From: Nesterenkonia xinjiangensis
GTDB lineage: Bacteria > Actinomycetota > Actinomycetes > Actinomycetales > Micrococcaceae
Assembly: GCF_013410745.1 (NCBI RefSeq)
Contig: NZ_JACCFY010000001.1
Location: 682,001-746,000 of the forward strand
Reading direction: 5' to 3'
Length of the DNA stretch: 64,000 nucleotides
Part shown: positions 25,179-33,489 of the stretch, piece by piece
Position numbering within the stretch: the stretch's first letter is position 1
Layout: each line of letters starts with the position of its first letter
The notes under the pieces: generated by a model
Told to the model about the DNA's origin: nothing
Database searches by the model: none
What the model saw: the letters and a program-made list of their open reading frames with translations, nothing else
Position numbers and translations under genes: made by a program

Positions 25179-25777
25179 GGGGCCGCCTCCGCGGCCCGGT
25201 GCGACGCGAAGGCCGTCTCCGGGAAGCTGGCCCTGAGCTGCTCCGCGATGCGCCGGAAGGCCGCTGACGTGCCCTCGACGTCCATGTCCAGCCCTGTGCG
25301 GCAGCGCGCCCAGAACTGCGCCGAGGCGACGTTCACCAGCCCGGCGCAGAGCCGCCCGGCGTCGCGCCTGGCGAGCCCTGGAGCGACTGTGCTCACCAGG
25401 GCGCGTACCGCCTCGGCGAAGAAGCTCGAGTGGTCAGGCCCCACGGGCGAGATCGCCTCGGCCCGCGCCATCAGGTGGGCGTAGGAAGGTGCACGGTCGA
25501 AATCGGAGAAGCGTGTCTCCACCACATGCAGGAAGCTCTCCCAGTCGGTGAACGTCGGAGGCGGGAGGACCTGGTCCTCCAGCCAGCGCGCCAGCGCAGA
25601 GAGCAAGTGGGGGCGGGTCGGGAAGTGCCGATAAACCGTCCGCTCGGACACACCGACCGACTCCCCCAGGGAGCGGTAGGCGATGTCGTCGAACGGCATC
25701 TCGCGCAACAGGGTCGCGGCGCTGGTGAGGATCGCCTCCGGCGTCGCCAGGTGTTCGCCCATGCTGTTCACCCTCAT
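25175..25777 (-). CDS. TetR family regulator 2
   Basis: Repressor of 200 residues with helix-turn-helix IAYRSLGESVGVSERTVYRHFPTRPHLLSALARWL. I start at the ATG at 25777 because it overlaps the permease stop as ATGA, the same junction used by the following genes; an ATG at 25762 is the alternative. A longer upstream frame runs antisense-like through the permease tail and is unlikely. Paralogous in organisation to TetR 1, with which it is translationally coupled. Confidence 0.86.
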   Translation of the reverse strand: MRVNSMGEHLATPEAILTSAATLLREMPFDDIAYRSLGESVGVSERTVYRHFPTRPHLLSALARWLEDQVLPPPTFTDWESFLHVVETRFSDFDRAPSYAHLMARAEAISPVGPDHSSFFAEAVRALVSTVAPGLARRDAGRLCAGLVNVASAQFWARCRTGLDMDVEGTSAAFRRIAEQLRASFPETAFASHRAAEAAP

Positions 25778-27501
25778 GTCTTCGACGGGCTCCGCGACGG
25801 GGCCACGGGCCCACCGTCCATGTCCTCGAGTCCGAGCGGCCACGGCGGGCCGGCCGTGCGGAGCTGATCCTCCGGCGGGAGCACGTACCGGTCCGAACCA
25901 TCCAGGGTGAGCGCCAGCGAGGAGATGTGCTGGGTCTCGCCGAACGGCCCTGGCTCCGCGGAGGCCAGCATATCCGGCCGCTCGAACGTATAACCAGTGA
26001 CGTGGCATCTCAGCCGCACCGCGGAGGGACTGCCCTGCTCATCGACCATCGGCAGGGTGATCCCGTCCCAGCTGCGCCGCAGATACCACCGTCCACGGGT
26101 CAGCACCGCGGTCAGCGGGGTCACGACCGCGGCGGCCACGATCGCGACCCCGACGGCGAAGGGCCGCAGGACCTCGCCGAACACTCCGGCGAAGGTCAGC
26201 AGCGAGAGCACCGTGGCGACGCCGACGGAGACCAGTCCCACCGGATTCCAGTCATGGAGCATCCCTCTCCGGTGCTCCGGCCTCAGCGGAGAGATCCGCA
26301 GCAGGCACTTGTTGACCGCGATGTCCACCGCCACGGTGACCAGCCAGGCCATCACCACATTGGCGTAGAGGCTCAGCACGAAGTACATCAGCGCGAAGAC
26401 GTCCAGCATCATCAGCGCGCACGCCACCGAGAGGTTCAGGACCACGAAGACCGTCCGGCCCGGATAGCGACGGGTCAGCCGGGTGCAGGCGTTCAGACAG
26501 GCCAGGGAGCCTGAATAGCCGTTGGTGACGTTGATCTTCACCTGGGCCACCACGATCAGCGCCAGAGCCAGGGTGACAGCCAGCCAGTCCGGCATCAGCT
26601 CCTGGTAGATCCCCAGGAACTGGACGACCGGTTCGGCAGCACGGTCCCCCAGGGTGGGATCGACTCGTGCCAGCACATAGACAGCGAGGAAGACTCCCAG
26701 CACCTGCTTGGCCCCGCTGAAGATCACCCAACCCGGGCCGGCCAGCAGCAGGGCCGTCCACCAGCGTCGACGGTTGGCCGCCGAGCGCGGGGGCATGAAC
26801 CGGATGTAGTCCAGCTGCTCCGCCAGCTGCGGGGTCAGCGCGAAGCAGACTGCGGCGCAGGCCACCACGGCACCGACGTCGACCGCTCCACCATGGGCTC
26901 CGTCGAAGGCCACGAAGGCCGCCACGATCTCCCCGTCGACGAGCACCACCCAGACCAGGGGCAGGAGCGCCAGGACCAGCCACAGGGGCGTCGTCCAGAA
27001 CTGCAGACGTTCCAGGGCGCGCATCCCCAGGACCACGATCGGGATGACCACCACGGTGGAGACCAGGTATCCCGCCGGAAGCGGAAGTCCGATGCCCACA
27101 TGGAGCGCCTGAGCCATGATCGCTCCCTCGAGGGCGAAGAAGATGCAGGTGAACCCGGCGAAGATCAGCGTGGTGATGACCGAGCCCTGGTAGCCGAAGC
27201 CGGAGCCTCTGGCGATGAGGTCGATGTCCAGGTTGTAGCGGGCGGCGTAGATGCTGATCGGCAGCCCCACCAGGAAGATCGTCACCGAGGCCAGCAGGAT
27301 CCCGAGCACCGCGTTCGCCGTGCCATGTTCGAGACCGATGCTCGCCCCGATGGAGAAGTCCGCCAGGAACGCGATGGAACCCAGCGCCGTCCCTCCCACG
27401 GCCAAGGTGCTCCACCGGCGGAAGCTGCGCGGCACGTACCTGAAGGCGTAGTCCTCCAGGCTGTCCTCTGCGGCGCGGCGCGCCCGGTCCCCCTCCGTCA
27501 C
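25774..27501 (-). CDS. NCS1 nucleobase/allantoin-type permease with C-terminal extension
   Basis: Inner-membrane symporter of 575 residues for a nitrogen-rich heterocycle. Twelve or so transmembrane helices span residues 35-480, with the NCS1 opening (GGTALGSIAFLADFSIGASIG), GFGYQGSVITTLIFAGF and VKINVTNGYSGSLACLNACTRL. About 95 residues after the last helix form a soluble tail (VRLRCHVTGYTFERPDMLAS onward), longer than in CodB-type proteins. The GTG at 27501 lies 18 bases after urtE. Placement in the urea operon suggests import of a urea precursor such as allantoin, purine, hydantoin or creatinine. Confidence 0.87.
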   Translation of the reverse strand: MTEGDRARRAAEDSLEDYAFRYVPRSFRRWSTLAVGGTALGSIAFLADFSIGASIGLEHGTANAVLGILLASVTIFLVGLPISIYAARYNLDIDLIARGSGFGYQGSVITTLIFAGFTCIFFALEGAIMAQALHVGIGLPLPAGYLVSTVVVIPIVVLGMRALERLQFWTTPLWLVLALLPLVWVVLVDGEIVAAFVAFDGAHGGAVDVGAVVACAAVCFALTPQLAEQLDYIRFMPPRSAANRRRWWTALLLAGPGWVIFSGAKQVLGVFLAVYVLARVDPTLGDRAAEPVVQFLGIYQELMPDWLAVTLALALIVVAQVKINVTNGYSGSLACLNACTRLTRRYPGRTVFVVLNLSVACALMMLDVFALMYFVLSLYANVVMAWLVTVAVDIAVNKCLLRISPLRPEHRRGMLHDWNPVGLVSVGVATVLSLLTFAGVFGEVLRPFAVGVAIVAAAVVTPLTAVLTRGRWYLRRSWDGITLPMVDEQGSPSAVRLRCHVTGYTFERPDMLASAEPGPFGETQHISSLALTLDGSDRYVLPPEDQLRTAGPPWPLGLEDMDGGPVAPSRSPSKT

Positions 27502-27519
27502 GTGGTCAGCGCCTCCAAC

Positions 27520-28218
27520 TCAGATCGCCATCGCTTCGCGCACGTCACGCTGGGCCTCGGCTCCGCCGGCGCCTGCACGGGTCACCCGGCCGGCGGCCAG
27601 CACCGCATAGCGCTCCGCCGCATGCAGGGCGAAATCGATGTGCTGGACCGCGAGCAGCACGCTGAGCCCCTCATCCCGGGAGAGCCCGATGATCGTCTGT
27701 TCGATCTCCGCGACGACCGAGGGCTGGATCCCCTCCGTGGGCTCGTCCAGGATCAGCAGCTTCGGCTCGGTGATCAGCGCTCGGGCGATGGCCAGCTGCT
27801 GACGCTGGCCCCCGGAGAGCAGCCCCGCCCGGCGGTCGATGACCTCGGTCAGCGCAGGGAACCTCCCCAGCGCGTCGTCCACCAGCTGCGCACGGCGCGG
27901 ACCGCGCCGCCGGTCCGCCACCACCTGGAGGTTCTCCCGTGTGGTGAGCTGCTCGAAGGACTGCTGCCCCTGGGGCACGTAGGCCATGCCACGGCGCACG
28001 CGGGCACTGGGAGACAGCGCCGTCACGTCCTCCCCTTCGAAGAGCACCGTCCCCCGGGAGGGCCTGATCAGACCGATCGCGGCGCGGAGCATCGTGGTCT
28101 TGCCGGCACCGTTGTGACCCAGGATCGCGGCGATGCCGTGCGGGGACCCGTGCATGCTCACGGAATGCAGGACCCGGGTGCTGTCGTAGCCGGCGTCGAG
28201 GTGCTGGAGCTCAAGCAT
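27520..28218 (-). CDS. urtE: Urea ABC transporter ATPase UrtE
   Basis: Cytoplasmic LivF-type ATPase, 232 residues. Walker A GHNGAGKTT at about 34-42 (His replaces the usual Pro/Glu, normal for UrtE), signature LSGGQRQQLA, Walker B LLILDEPTEGIQPS. It pairs with UrtD to power UrtBC. Overlaps urtD by eight bases. Confidence 0.93.
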   Translation of the reverse strand: MLELQHLDAGYDSTRVLHSVSMHGSPHGIAAILGHNGAGKTTMLRAAIGLIRPSRGTVLFEGEDVTALSPSARVRRGMAYVPQGQQSFEQLTTRENLQVVADRRRGPRRAQLVDDALGRFPALTEVIDRRAGLLSGGQRQQLAIARALITEPKLLILDEPTEGIQPSVVAEIEQTIIGLSRDEGLSVLLAVQHIDFALHAAERYAVLAAGRVTRAGAGGAEAQRDVREAMAI

Positions 28219-28966
28219 GGGCCAGCTCCTCCTCCGGCATCGCGGCCGTCCCCAGGTAGACCTGCTGGACCCGAGGATCCTCCTGGACCTCGGCGACGGA
28301 GCCCTGGGCGAGGACCGTCCCCTGGTGGAGCACGGTCACCTGCGAGGCGAAGCTGCGCATGAACTCCATGTCATGCTCCACCACCAGCACAGCACGCCCC
28401 TCCTTGACCCGGTGGAGGAGCTCGCCGGTGGCCGCCCGCTCGTCATGGCTCATGCCCGCGACGGGCTCGTCGAGCATGAGCGCCTGCGCGTCCTGGACGA
28501 TCAGCATCCCGATCTCCAGCCATTGCTTCTGACCATGGGAGAGCGTCCCGGCCCGGCTGTCCTGCAGATCACCGAGCCCGGTCTGCTCCAGGGCCTCCTC
28601 CACTCGCCCCCCGAGATGCCGGCGAGCGCCGAGCAGAGAGAACCAGCGGCGGTGGATGCCCGCGGCGATGTCCAGGTTCTGCGCCACGGTGAGCTGTTCG
28701 AAGACGCTCGCCGTCTGGAAGGTCCGGCCGATCCCCAGCTTCGCGATGGACTGCACCGGCCGGCCCAGCAGCTCCGTCTCGCCCATGCGCACCGACCCGG
28801 ACCCCGACACGAGCCCGGTGATGGCGTCCACGCAGGTGGTCTTGCCGGCGCCGTTGGGTCCGATGAGGAAGTGCACCTCGCCGTCGACGGCGTCGAAGGA
28901 GGCGCCTCCGACCGCGGTGAAGGCTCCGAACCGGACCTCCAGGTCTCGGATGTTCAGCGACGTCAT
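28211..28966 (-). CDS. urtD: Urea ABC transporter ATPase UrtD
   Basis: Cytoplasmic LivG-type ATPase, 251 residues from the ATG at 28966. That start is chosen because GGGAG lies at good spacing and its A is shared with the urtC stop (TGATG); a TTG further upstream would only add residues encoded within urtC. Walker A GPNGAGKTT near 36-44; the signature LSHGQKQWLEIGM is diagnostic of UrtD; Walker B LMLDEPVAGMS. Confidence 0.93.
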   Translation of the reverse strand: MTSLNIRDLEVRFGAFTAVGGASFDAVDGEVHFLIGPNGAGKTTCVDAITGLVSGSGSVRMGETELLGRPVQSIAKLGIGRTFQTASVFEQLTVAQNLDIAAGIHRRWFSLLGARRHLGGRVEEALEQTGLGDLQDSRAGTLSHGQKQWLEIGMLIVQDAQALMLDEPVAGMSHDERAATGELLHRVKEGRAVLVVEHDMEFMRSFASQVTVLHQGTVLAQGSVAEVQEDPRVQQVYLGTAAMPEEELAHA

Positions 28967-30219
28967 CACTGCTCTCCCTTCTGCTCCCAACCGAGGACCG
29001 CCGCGACCGGCGGTCCGGCGGGGGAATCCCCTGGTGCTGTCTCCGGGCCGTCGGCGGAGCCGCCTCCGGCCCCGTCGTCGTGAAGGCCGCCGCTGCCGCC
29101 GTCGTCCTCAGCGTCACGACGGCGCCGGCGGACCTGGGTGACACGCAGCACGGAGGCGACCCCGCCCGGCAGCAGCGCGATGACCAGGATCAGCAGGAGC
29201 CCCTGGAAATAGCTCCAGGCCGAGGGGAAGCTCTCGGCCAGCGAGGACTCCACCCAGGCCACGGCCAGAGCACCGATCACAGGGCCGAACAGGGTGGCCC
29301 GGCCTCCGATGGCCACCCCGATCACGAAGGCGATCGACGGCACGACGCCGATCTCCGCAGGCGAGATGATGCCCACCAGCGGGACGAACAGTGCCCCGCC
29401 GATGCTCGCCATCACCGCTGCGACGACGAAGGCGGTCGTCTTGATCAGGGCGGGGTCATAGCCGAGGAACCGGACCCGCTCCTCCGCATCGCGGGTCGCC
29501 ACGAGCAGCTCGCCGAATCGGCTGCGCATCAGCCAGTAGGCGATCACCACCATGAGGATCAGCACTCCGGCCGCCAGCAGGTACAGGGTCCTCCGGTTCA
29601 CCGGGTCATAGAGGGAGAACCCCAGGAAGGACTGGAATCCGGAGAGCCCGTTCGACCCGTTGAGGGTTCCCTGCTGCCCGACCAGCAGCACGGCGAAGGC
29701 GAACACCAGCGCCTGGTTCAGGATGGCGAAGTAGGCGCCTTTGACGCGCCGCGTGAACACGGACCAGCCGAGCACGAACGCGACCACCGCGGGCAGCAGC
29801 AGGACCGCCCCGAGTGTGAACAGCTCGCTGCGGAACGGCTCCCACCACCAGGGCAGCTCCGTGCCGAAGGTGGACATGAACCCCGGAGCCTGCTCCCCCT
29901 GGAGCTGCGCGTCGGCCAGCTGCATGTGCATGGCCATCGCATAGGCGCCGAGACCGAAGAAGACTCCCTGCCCCAGGGTCAGCATGCCGCCGCGCCCCCA
30001 GGCCAGGCCGATCCCGACGGCGACGATCGCGTAGCAGATGAAGCGTCCGAGCTGGTTCAGCCGGAAGTCGGTCAGCAGCATCGGGGCGAGGACCATCAGG
30101 CCCACTGCCAGGAGGCCGATCCCCAGGAACGCCCGCGAGGGTCTGGGCAGATCGGGGCCCGCGCCGACACGACGGATCCGAGCCAGGGTCCCGCGCTCCG
30201 CGGGGGTGATGGTCGTCAT
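28966..30219 (-). CDS. urtC: Urea ABC transporter permease UrtC
   Basis: LivM-type inner-membrane permease, 417 residues with about nine to ten helices. Typical UrtC features are GRGGMLTLGQGVFFGLGAYAMAMHMQL and the GLSGFQSFLG loop. The C-terminal 55 residues are hydrophilic and rich in Arg, Asp and Gly, longer than usual. Start overlaps the urtB stop (ATGA). Confidence 0.93.
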   Translation of the reverse strand: MTTITPAERGTLARIRRVGAGPDLPRPSRAFLGIGLLAVGLMVLAPMLLTDFRLNQLGRFICYAIVAVGIGLAWGRGGMLTLGQGVFFGLGAYAMAMHMQLADAQLQGEQAPGFMSTFGTELPWWWEPFRSELFTLGAVLLLPAVVAFVLGWSVFTRRVKGAYFAILNQALVFAFAVLLVGQQGTLNGSNGLSGFQSFLGFSLYDPVNRRTLYLLAAGVLILMVVIAYWLMRSRFGELLVATRDAEERVRFLGYDPALIKTTAFVVAAVMASIGGALFVPLVGIISPAEIGVVPSIAFVIGVAIGGRATLFGPVIGALAVAWVESSLAESFPSAWSYFQGLLLILVIALLPGGVASVLRVTQVRRRRRDAEDDGGSGGLHDDGAGGGSADGPETAPGDSPAGPPVAAVLGWEQKGEQ

Positions 30220-31100
30220 GCGAGGCTCCTTGTCCGCACGGAGAACAGGCCCTGGGGCCGGATCTGGAGGAACGCCACCACGATCACCAGCACGAGGAAC
30301 TTCGCGATGCTCGCAGTGGTGCTGAACTCGATGAAGGCCTGGAGGATCCCGAGGCTGAAGGCCGCGATGACGGCGCCCTTGATCTTCCCGATGCCCCCGG
30401 CCACGACCACCAGGAAGGCGTCGACGATGTAGCTCATGCCCAGCGTCGGGCTGGTGGAGCCGATGAGGGTGATCGTCACACCGGCCACGCCCGCCAGTCC
30501 GGAGCCGATGAAGAAGGTGAGCCGATCGGTGCTGCGTGTGGAGATCCCTGAGGTCTCGGCCAGGCTCCTGTTGAGGACCACCGCACGGATCCGTCGTCCC
30601 AGGCTGGTCCAGGTCATCATCGCGGAGAGCCCCGCGACGACGGCGATGACCAGCCCGAGGATGAAGATGCGGCTGACCGGCACCGCCGTGCCCAACAGCT
30701 CCACGCTGCCCTGCAGCCAGGACGGGGTCCGCACGTCGACGGCGGGCGCTCCGAAGAGGTCCCGGGCCAGCTGCTGGAGGATGATGCCGACGCCGAACGT
30801 GGCCAGCAGGGTGTCGAGCGGCCGATGGTACATGTGCCGGATGAGGACCTGCTCCAGCAGCACACCCAGCAGTCCGCCGACCAAGAAGGCGAGCGGCAGC
30901 GCCACGATCAGCGAGATCCCGGCGTGCCCGAAGATCCCCTGCAGCACGAACGCGGTGTAGGCGCCGACCATGATGAATTCGCCGTGGGCCATGTTGATGA
31001 CGCCCATCTGGCCGAAGGTCAGAGCCAGCCCGACCGCCGCGAGCAGCAGGATCGACCCGACGCTCACCCCGGCGACGAGCTGGGAGAGGATCATGTCCAT
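30216..31100 (-). CDS. urtB: Urea ABC transporter permease UrtB
   Basis: LivH-type inner-membrane permease, 294 residues with about eight helices (GLALTFGQMGVINMAHGEFIMVGAYTAF near the start). Forms the channel with UrtC. The ATG at 31100 has GAGGAG upstream; a second in-frame ATG two codons later is possible. About 40 bases separate it from urtA. Confidence 0.93.
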   Translation of the reverse strand: MDMILSQLVAGVSVGSILLLAAVGLALTFGQMGVINMAHGEFIMVGAYTAFVLQGIFGHAGISLIVALPLAFLVGGLLGVLLEQVLIRHMYHRPLDTLLATFGVGIILQQLARDLFGAPAVDVRTPSWLQGSVELLGTAVPVSRIFILGLVIAVVAGLSAMMTWTSLGRRIRAVVLNRSLAETSGISTRSTDRLTFFIGSGLAGVAGVTITLIGSTSPTLGMSYIVDAFLVVVAGGIGKIKGAVIAAFSLGILQAFIEFSTTASIAKFLVLVIVVAFLQIRPQGLFSVRTRSLA

Positions 31101-31139
31101 GTCGAAAGGCTCCTCATCATCGATCGCGAGCCGTGCCGG

Positions 31140-32468
31140 TCAGTCCTCATCAGAGTCTTCATCGGAGTCCTCGTCAGCCTCGTCCGCCTCCTGGGCGTAC
31201 TCCTCGGCCTCCTCCTCGTCAGCCCAGGAGTACGTCTCGAGGAAGGGATCGGGCTCGGTGAGCTCACCCTCCCAGATGGTGTCGATCAGGCCGTCGGCGG
31301 TGATGCGGCCGATGCGCGGCGTCTTGGTGACGTGCTGGTTCTCGCCGTCGATCGTCACGGTCCCCTCCGGAGCGGCGAAGGAGGTGGCGTCGGCGGCGTC
31401 ACGGACGGCGTCGACGTCGAAGGACTCCGCCTCCTCGACCATGGCGGCCCAGAGGTGGAGGCTGTTGTATGCCGACTGCATGACGTCCGAGGTCACCCGG
31501 CCCTCCCCGTACTTCTCCTGGAAGGCCGCCACGAAGTCCTCGTTCTCCTGATTCTCGAGGGTCTGGTAGTAGTTCCAGGAGGTGAGCTGCCCTTCGATGT
31601 TCGAGGCGCCGATGCCCTCGATCTCCTCCTCCGCGATCGAGACGGAGAGCACCGGCGTCGTCTCGGCGTCGAGGCCCAGCGAGTTGTACTGGCGGAAGAA
31701 CGCGACGTTGGAATCGCCGTTGAGCGTGTTGAACACGGCATCGGCACCGGAGGAGGCCAGCTGATTGGCGATCGTGGTGAAGTCGGTGGAGCCCAGCGGG
31801 GTGTAGTCCTCTCCGAGGATCTCGACACCGTTCTCCTCCGCCCACTGGCGGATGATCATGTTCGCGGTCCGCGGGAAGACATAGTCGGAACCGACCAGGT
31901 ACAGCGACTCCGCGCCCTCCTCCTCCAGGAGGTAGTCGAGGGCAGGGACGATCTGCTGGTTGGTGGTCGCCCCGGTGTAGATGATGTTCTCGGAGGCTTC
32001 GAGCCCTTCGTACTGAGTCGGGTAGAACAGCAGCGCGTCGTGCCCTTCGAACACCGGCAGCATCGCCTTCCGCGAGGCGGAGGTCCACCCGCCGAAGACG
32101 GCGGCCGTGCATTCCTGCACGATCAGACGCTCCGACCGCTCGGCGAAGGTGGCCGGCTCGGAGGCTCCGTCCTCCTCGACGATCTCGAGCTGCTTGCCCA
32201 GCACGCCGCCGGCGTCGTTGATCTCCTCCGCCGCCAGGTGCAGGACGTCGTTGACCGTGGTCTCGCTGATGGCCATGGTTCCGGACAGCGAGTTGATGAA
32301 TCCGATCTTGATCGAATCGCCGTCGACGTCGACGCAGGACTCTGTGCCGCCGCCGACGGCCTCCTCCCCGGCTCGAGCGCCGCATGCGGTGAGCAGCAGG
32401 GCCCCGGCCGCGATGAGGGCGGAGCAGGTCCGCAGGCTCCGGGTACGACGCTGGTGGAGTTCGCCCAT
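31140..32468 (-). CDS. urtA: Urea-binding lipoprotein UrtA
   Basis: Extracytoplasmic urea receptor, 442 residues, first gene of the transport operon. Signal peptide with lipobox LLLTAC, then IKIGFINSLSGTMAISETTV and the UrtA core (FPRTANMIIRQWAEENG, WNYYQTLENQENEDFVAAF). The C-terminus ends in an acidic repeat of Asp, Glu and Ser after residue 415 that other receptors do not need; it may reflect salt adaptation. Divergent from ureA, so urea import and hydrolysis share a control region. Confidence 0.93.
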   Translation of the reverse strand: MGELHQRRTRSLRTCSALIAAGALLLTACGARAGEEAVGGGTESCVDVDGDSIKIGFINSLSGTMAISETTVNDVLHLAAEEINDAGGVLGKQLEIVEEDGASEPATFAERSERLIVQECTAAVFGGWTSASRKAMLPVFEGHDALLFYPTQYEGLEASENIIYTGATTNQQIVPALDYLLEEEGAESLYLVGSDYVFPRTANMIIRQWAEENGVEILGEDYTPLGSTDFTTIANQLASSGADAVFNTLNGDSNVAFFRQYNSLGLDAETTPVLSVSIAEEEIEGIGASNIEGQLTSWNYYQTLENQENEDFVAAFQEKYGEGRVTSDVMQSAYNSLHLWAAMVEEAESFDVDAVRDAADATSFAAPEGTVTIDGENQHVTKTPRIGRITADGLIDTIWEGELTEPDPFLETYSWADEEEAEEYAQEADEADEDSDEDSDED

Positions 32469-32782
32469 GGGGTTCGTCTTCTCCTCAGTCAGATGAGTGT
32501 GAGTGGCCGCGCTAGGTCGCGGTGGAACCAGCCTGAGCGCATGGCATTACTCTGACGTTGCTCTCATATTTCTTGTCTGTAAAACTTCCCCTCCCCTGCG
32601 CCCCGGATGATCGAGTGCTTCTCTGCCGGAATTACGGGGAAAATGACCGATCTGAGGAGTTCCAGAGAAGAGCCCTAGGCCGACGGAAGAGAAGGACAGA
32701 CCGCGGACAGGACACATTGGTGTGGCAGAATTCTGACGCAGGGGAAGGCCTCTTCCCCGCGGGACTGATGAGAGGGACGACC
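32469..32782. promoter_or_regulatory. Divergent urtA-ureA control region
   Basis: About 310 bases with clear AT-rich patches at 32540-32590 and 32630-32660 that should hold the two promoters. A GCAAC-N6-GTAAT element on the minus strand at 32546-32561 resembles the GlnR a-site/b-site spacing (GnnAC-N6-GnAAC) but has only partial matches. I cannot assign a transcription start, and no RNA structure is evident. Confidence 0.4.
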
Positions 32783-33085
32783 GTGCACTTCACCCCTGCC
32801 GACCAGGAGAAGCTGCTGCTCGCCGTCGCCGCGATGGTCGCGCGTGACCGCCTGGGCCGGGGCGTCCGGCTGAATCACCCGGAGACGGTCGCACTGCTGT
32901 CCTCCTGGGTGATCGAGGGAGCCCGCGACGGGCGGACCGTGGCGGACCTCATGGAGGAGGGACGTCACGTGCTGACCCGCGACCAGGTCATGGAGGGCGT
33001 TCCGGAGGTCCTCACCGATGTCCAGGTCGAGGCCACCTTCCCCGACGGGCGCAAATTGGTGACCCTCCACCACCCGATCGACTGA
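32783..33085 (+). CDS. ureA: Urease gamma subunit UreA
   Basis: Structural subunit of the nickel urease, 100 residues, the exact family length when started at the GTG at 32783 ([19 protein letters not shown]); AGAGGGAC precedes it. An ATG at 32768 would add five residues and is less likely. Core motifs [22 protein letters not shown] and VTLHHPI are complete. First gene of ureABCFGD. Confidence 0.95.
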   Translation: MHFTPADQEKLLLAVAAMVARDRLGRGVRLNHPETVALLSSWVIEGARDGRTVADLMEEGRHVLTRDQVMEGVPEVLTDVQVEATFPDGRKLVTLHHPID

Positions 33086-33117
33086 CACCGACCCTTTCCC
33101 GACGCGGAGGAGCCATC

Positions 33118-33489
33118 ATGGCAGGCAGCACCACATCCGGCCCGGGCGCCGTCCGCGTCCGTGCCGGCAGCATCGAGCTCAACGCGGACCGCACCGACGG
33201 TGAACGCATCCGCCTGATCTTCACCAACACCGGCGATCGCCCCGTGCAGGTGGGCTCCCATCTGCATCTGCCCGACGCCAATCCGGCCCTGGAGTTCGAC
33301 AGGGCCCGTGCCCAGGGTTTCCGTCTCGACGTCCCCGCCGGGGCGTCCCAGCGCTTCGAACCGGGCGCCTCCCGCACCCTCGATGCCGTCACACTGCGGG
33401 GCCGCCGGATCGTGGCCGGGCTTCAGGTCCGTCCGGAGCCCCTCGACCTGGACGCCCCTGCCGGAAACTCCCGGGAGGGTGAGGACTGA
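33118..33489 (+). CDS. ureB: Urease beta subunit UreB
   Basis: Structural subunit, 123 residues. The UreB core is [34 protein letters not shown] followed by [18 protein letters not shown]. Short N- and C-terminal extensions of about ten residues. GAGGAG precedes the ATG; its stop overlaps the ureC start (TGATG). Confidence 0.95.
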   Translation: MAGSTTSGPGAVRVRAGSIELNADRTDGERIRLIFTNTGDRPVQVGSHLHLPDANPALEFDRARAQGFRLDVPAGASQRFEPGASRTLDAVTLRGRRIVAGLQVRPEPLDLDAPAGNSREGED

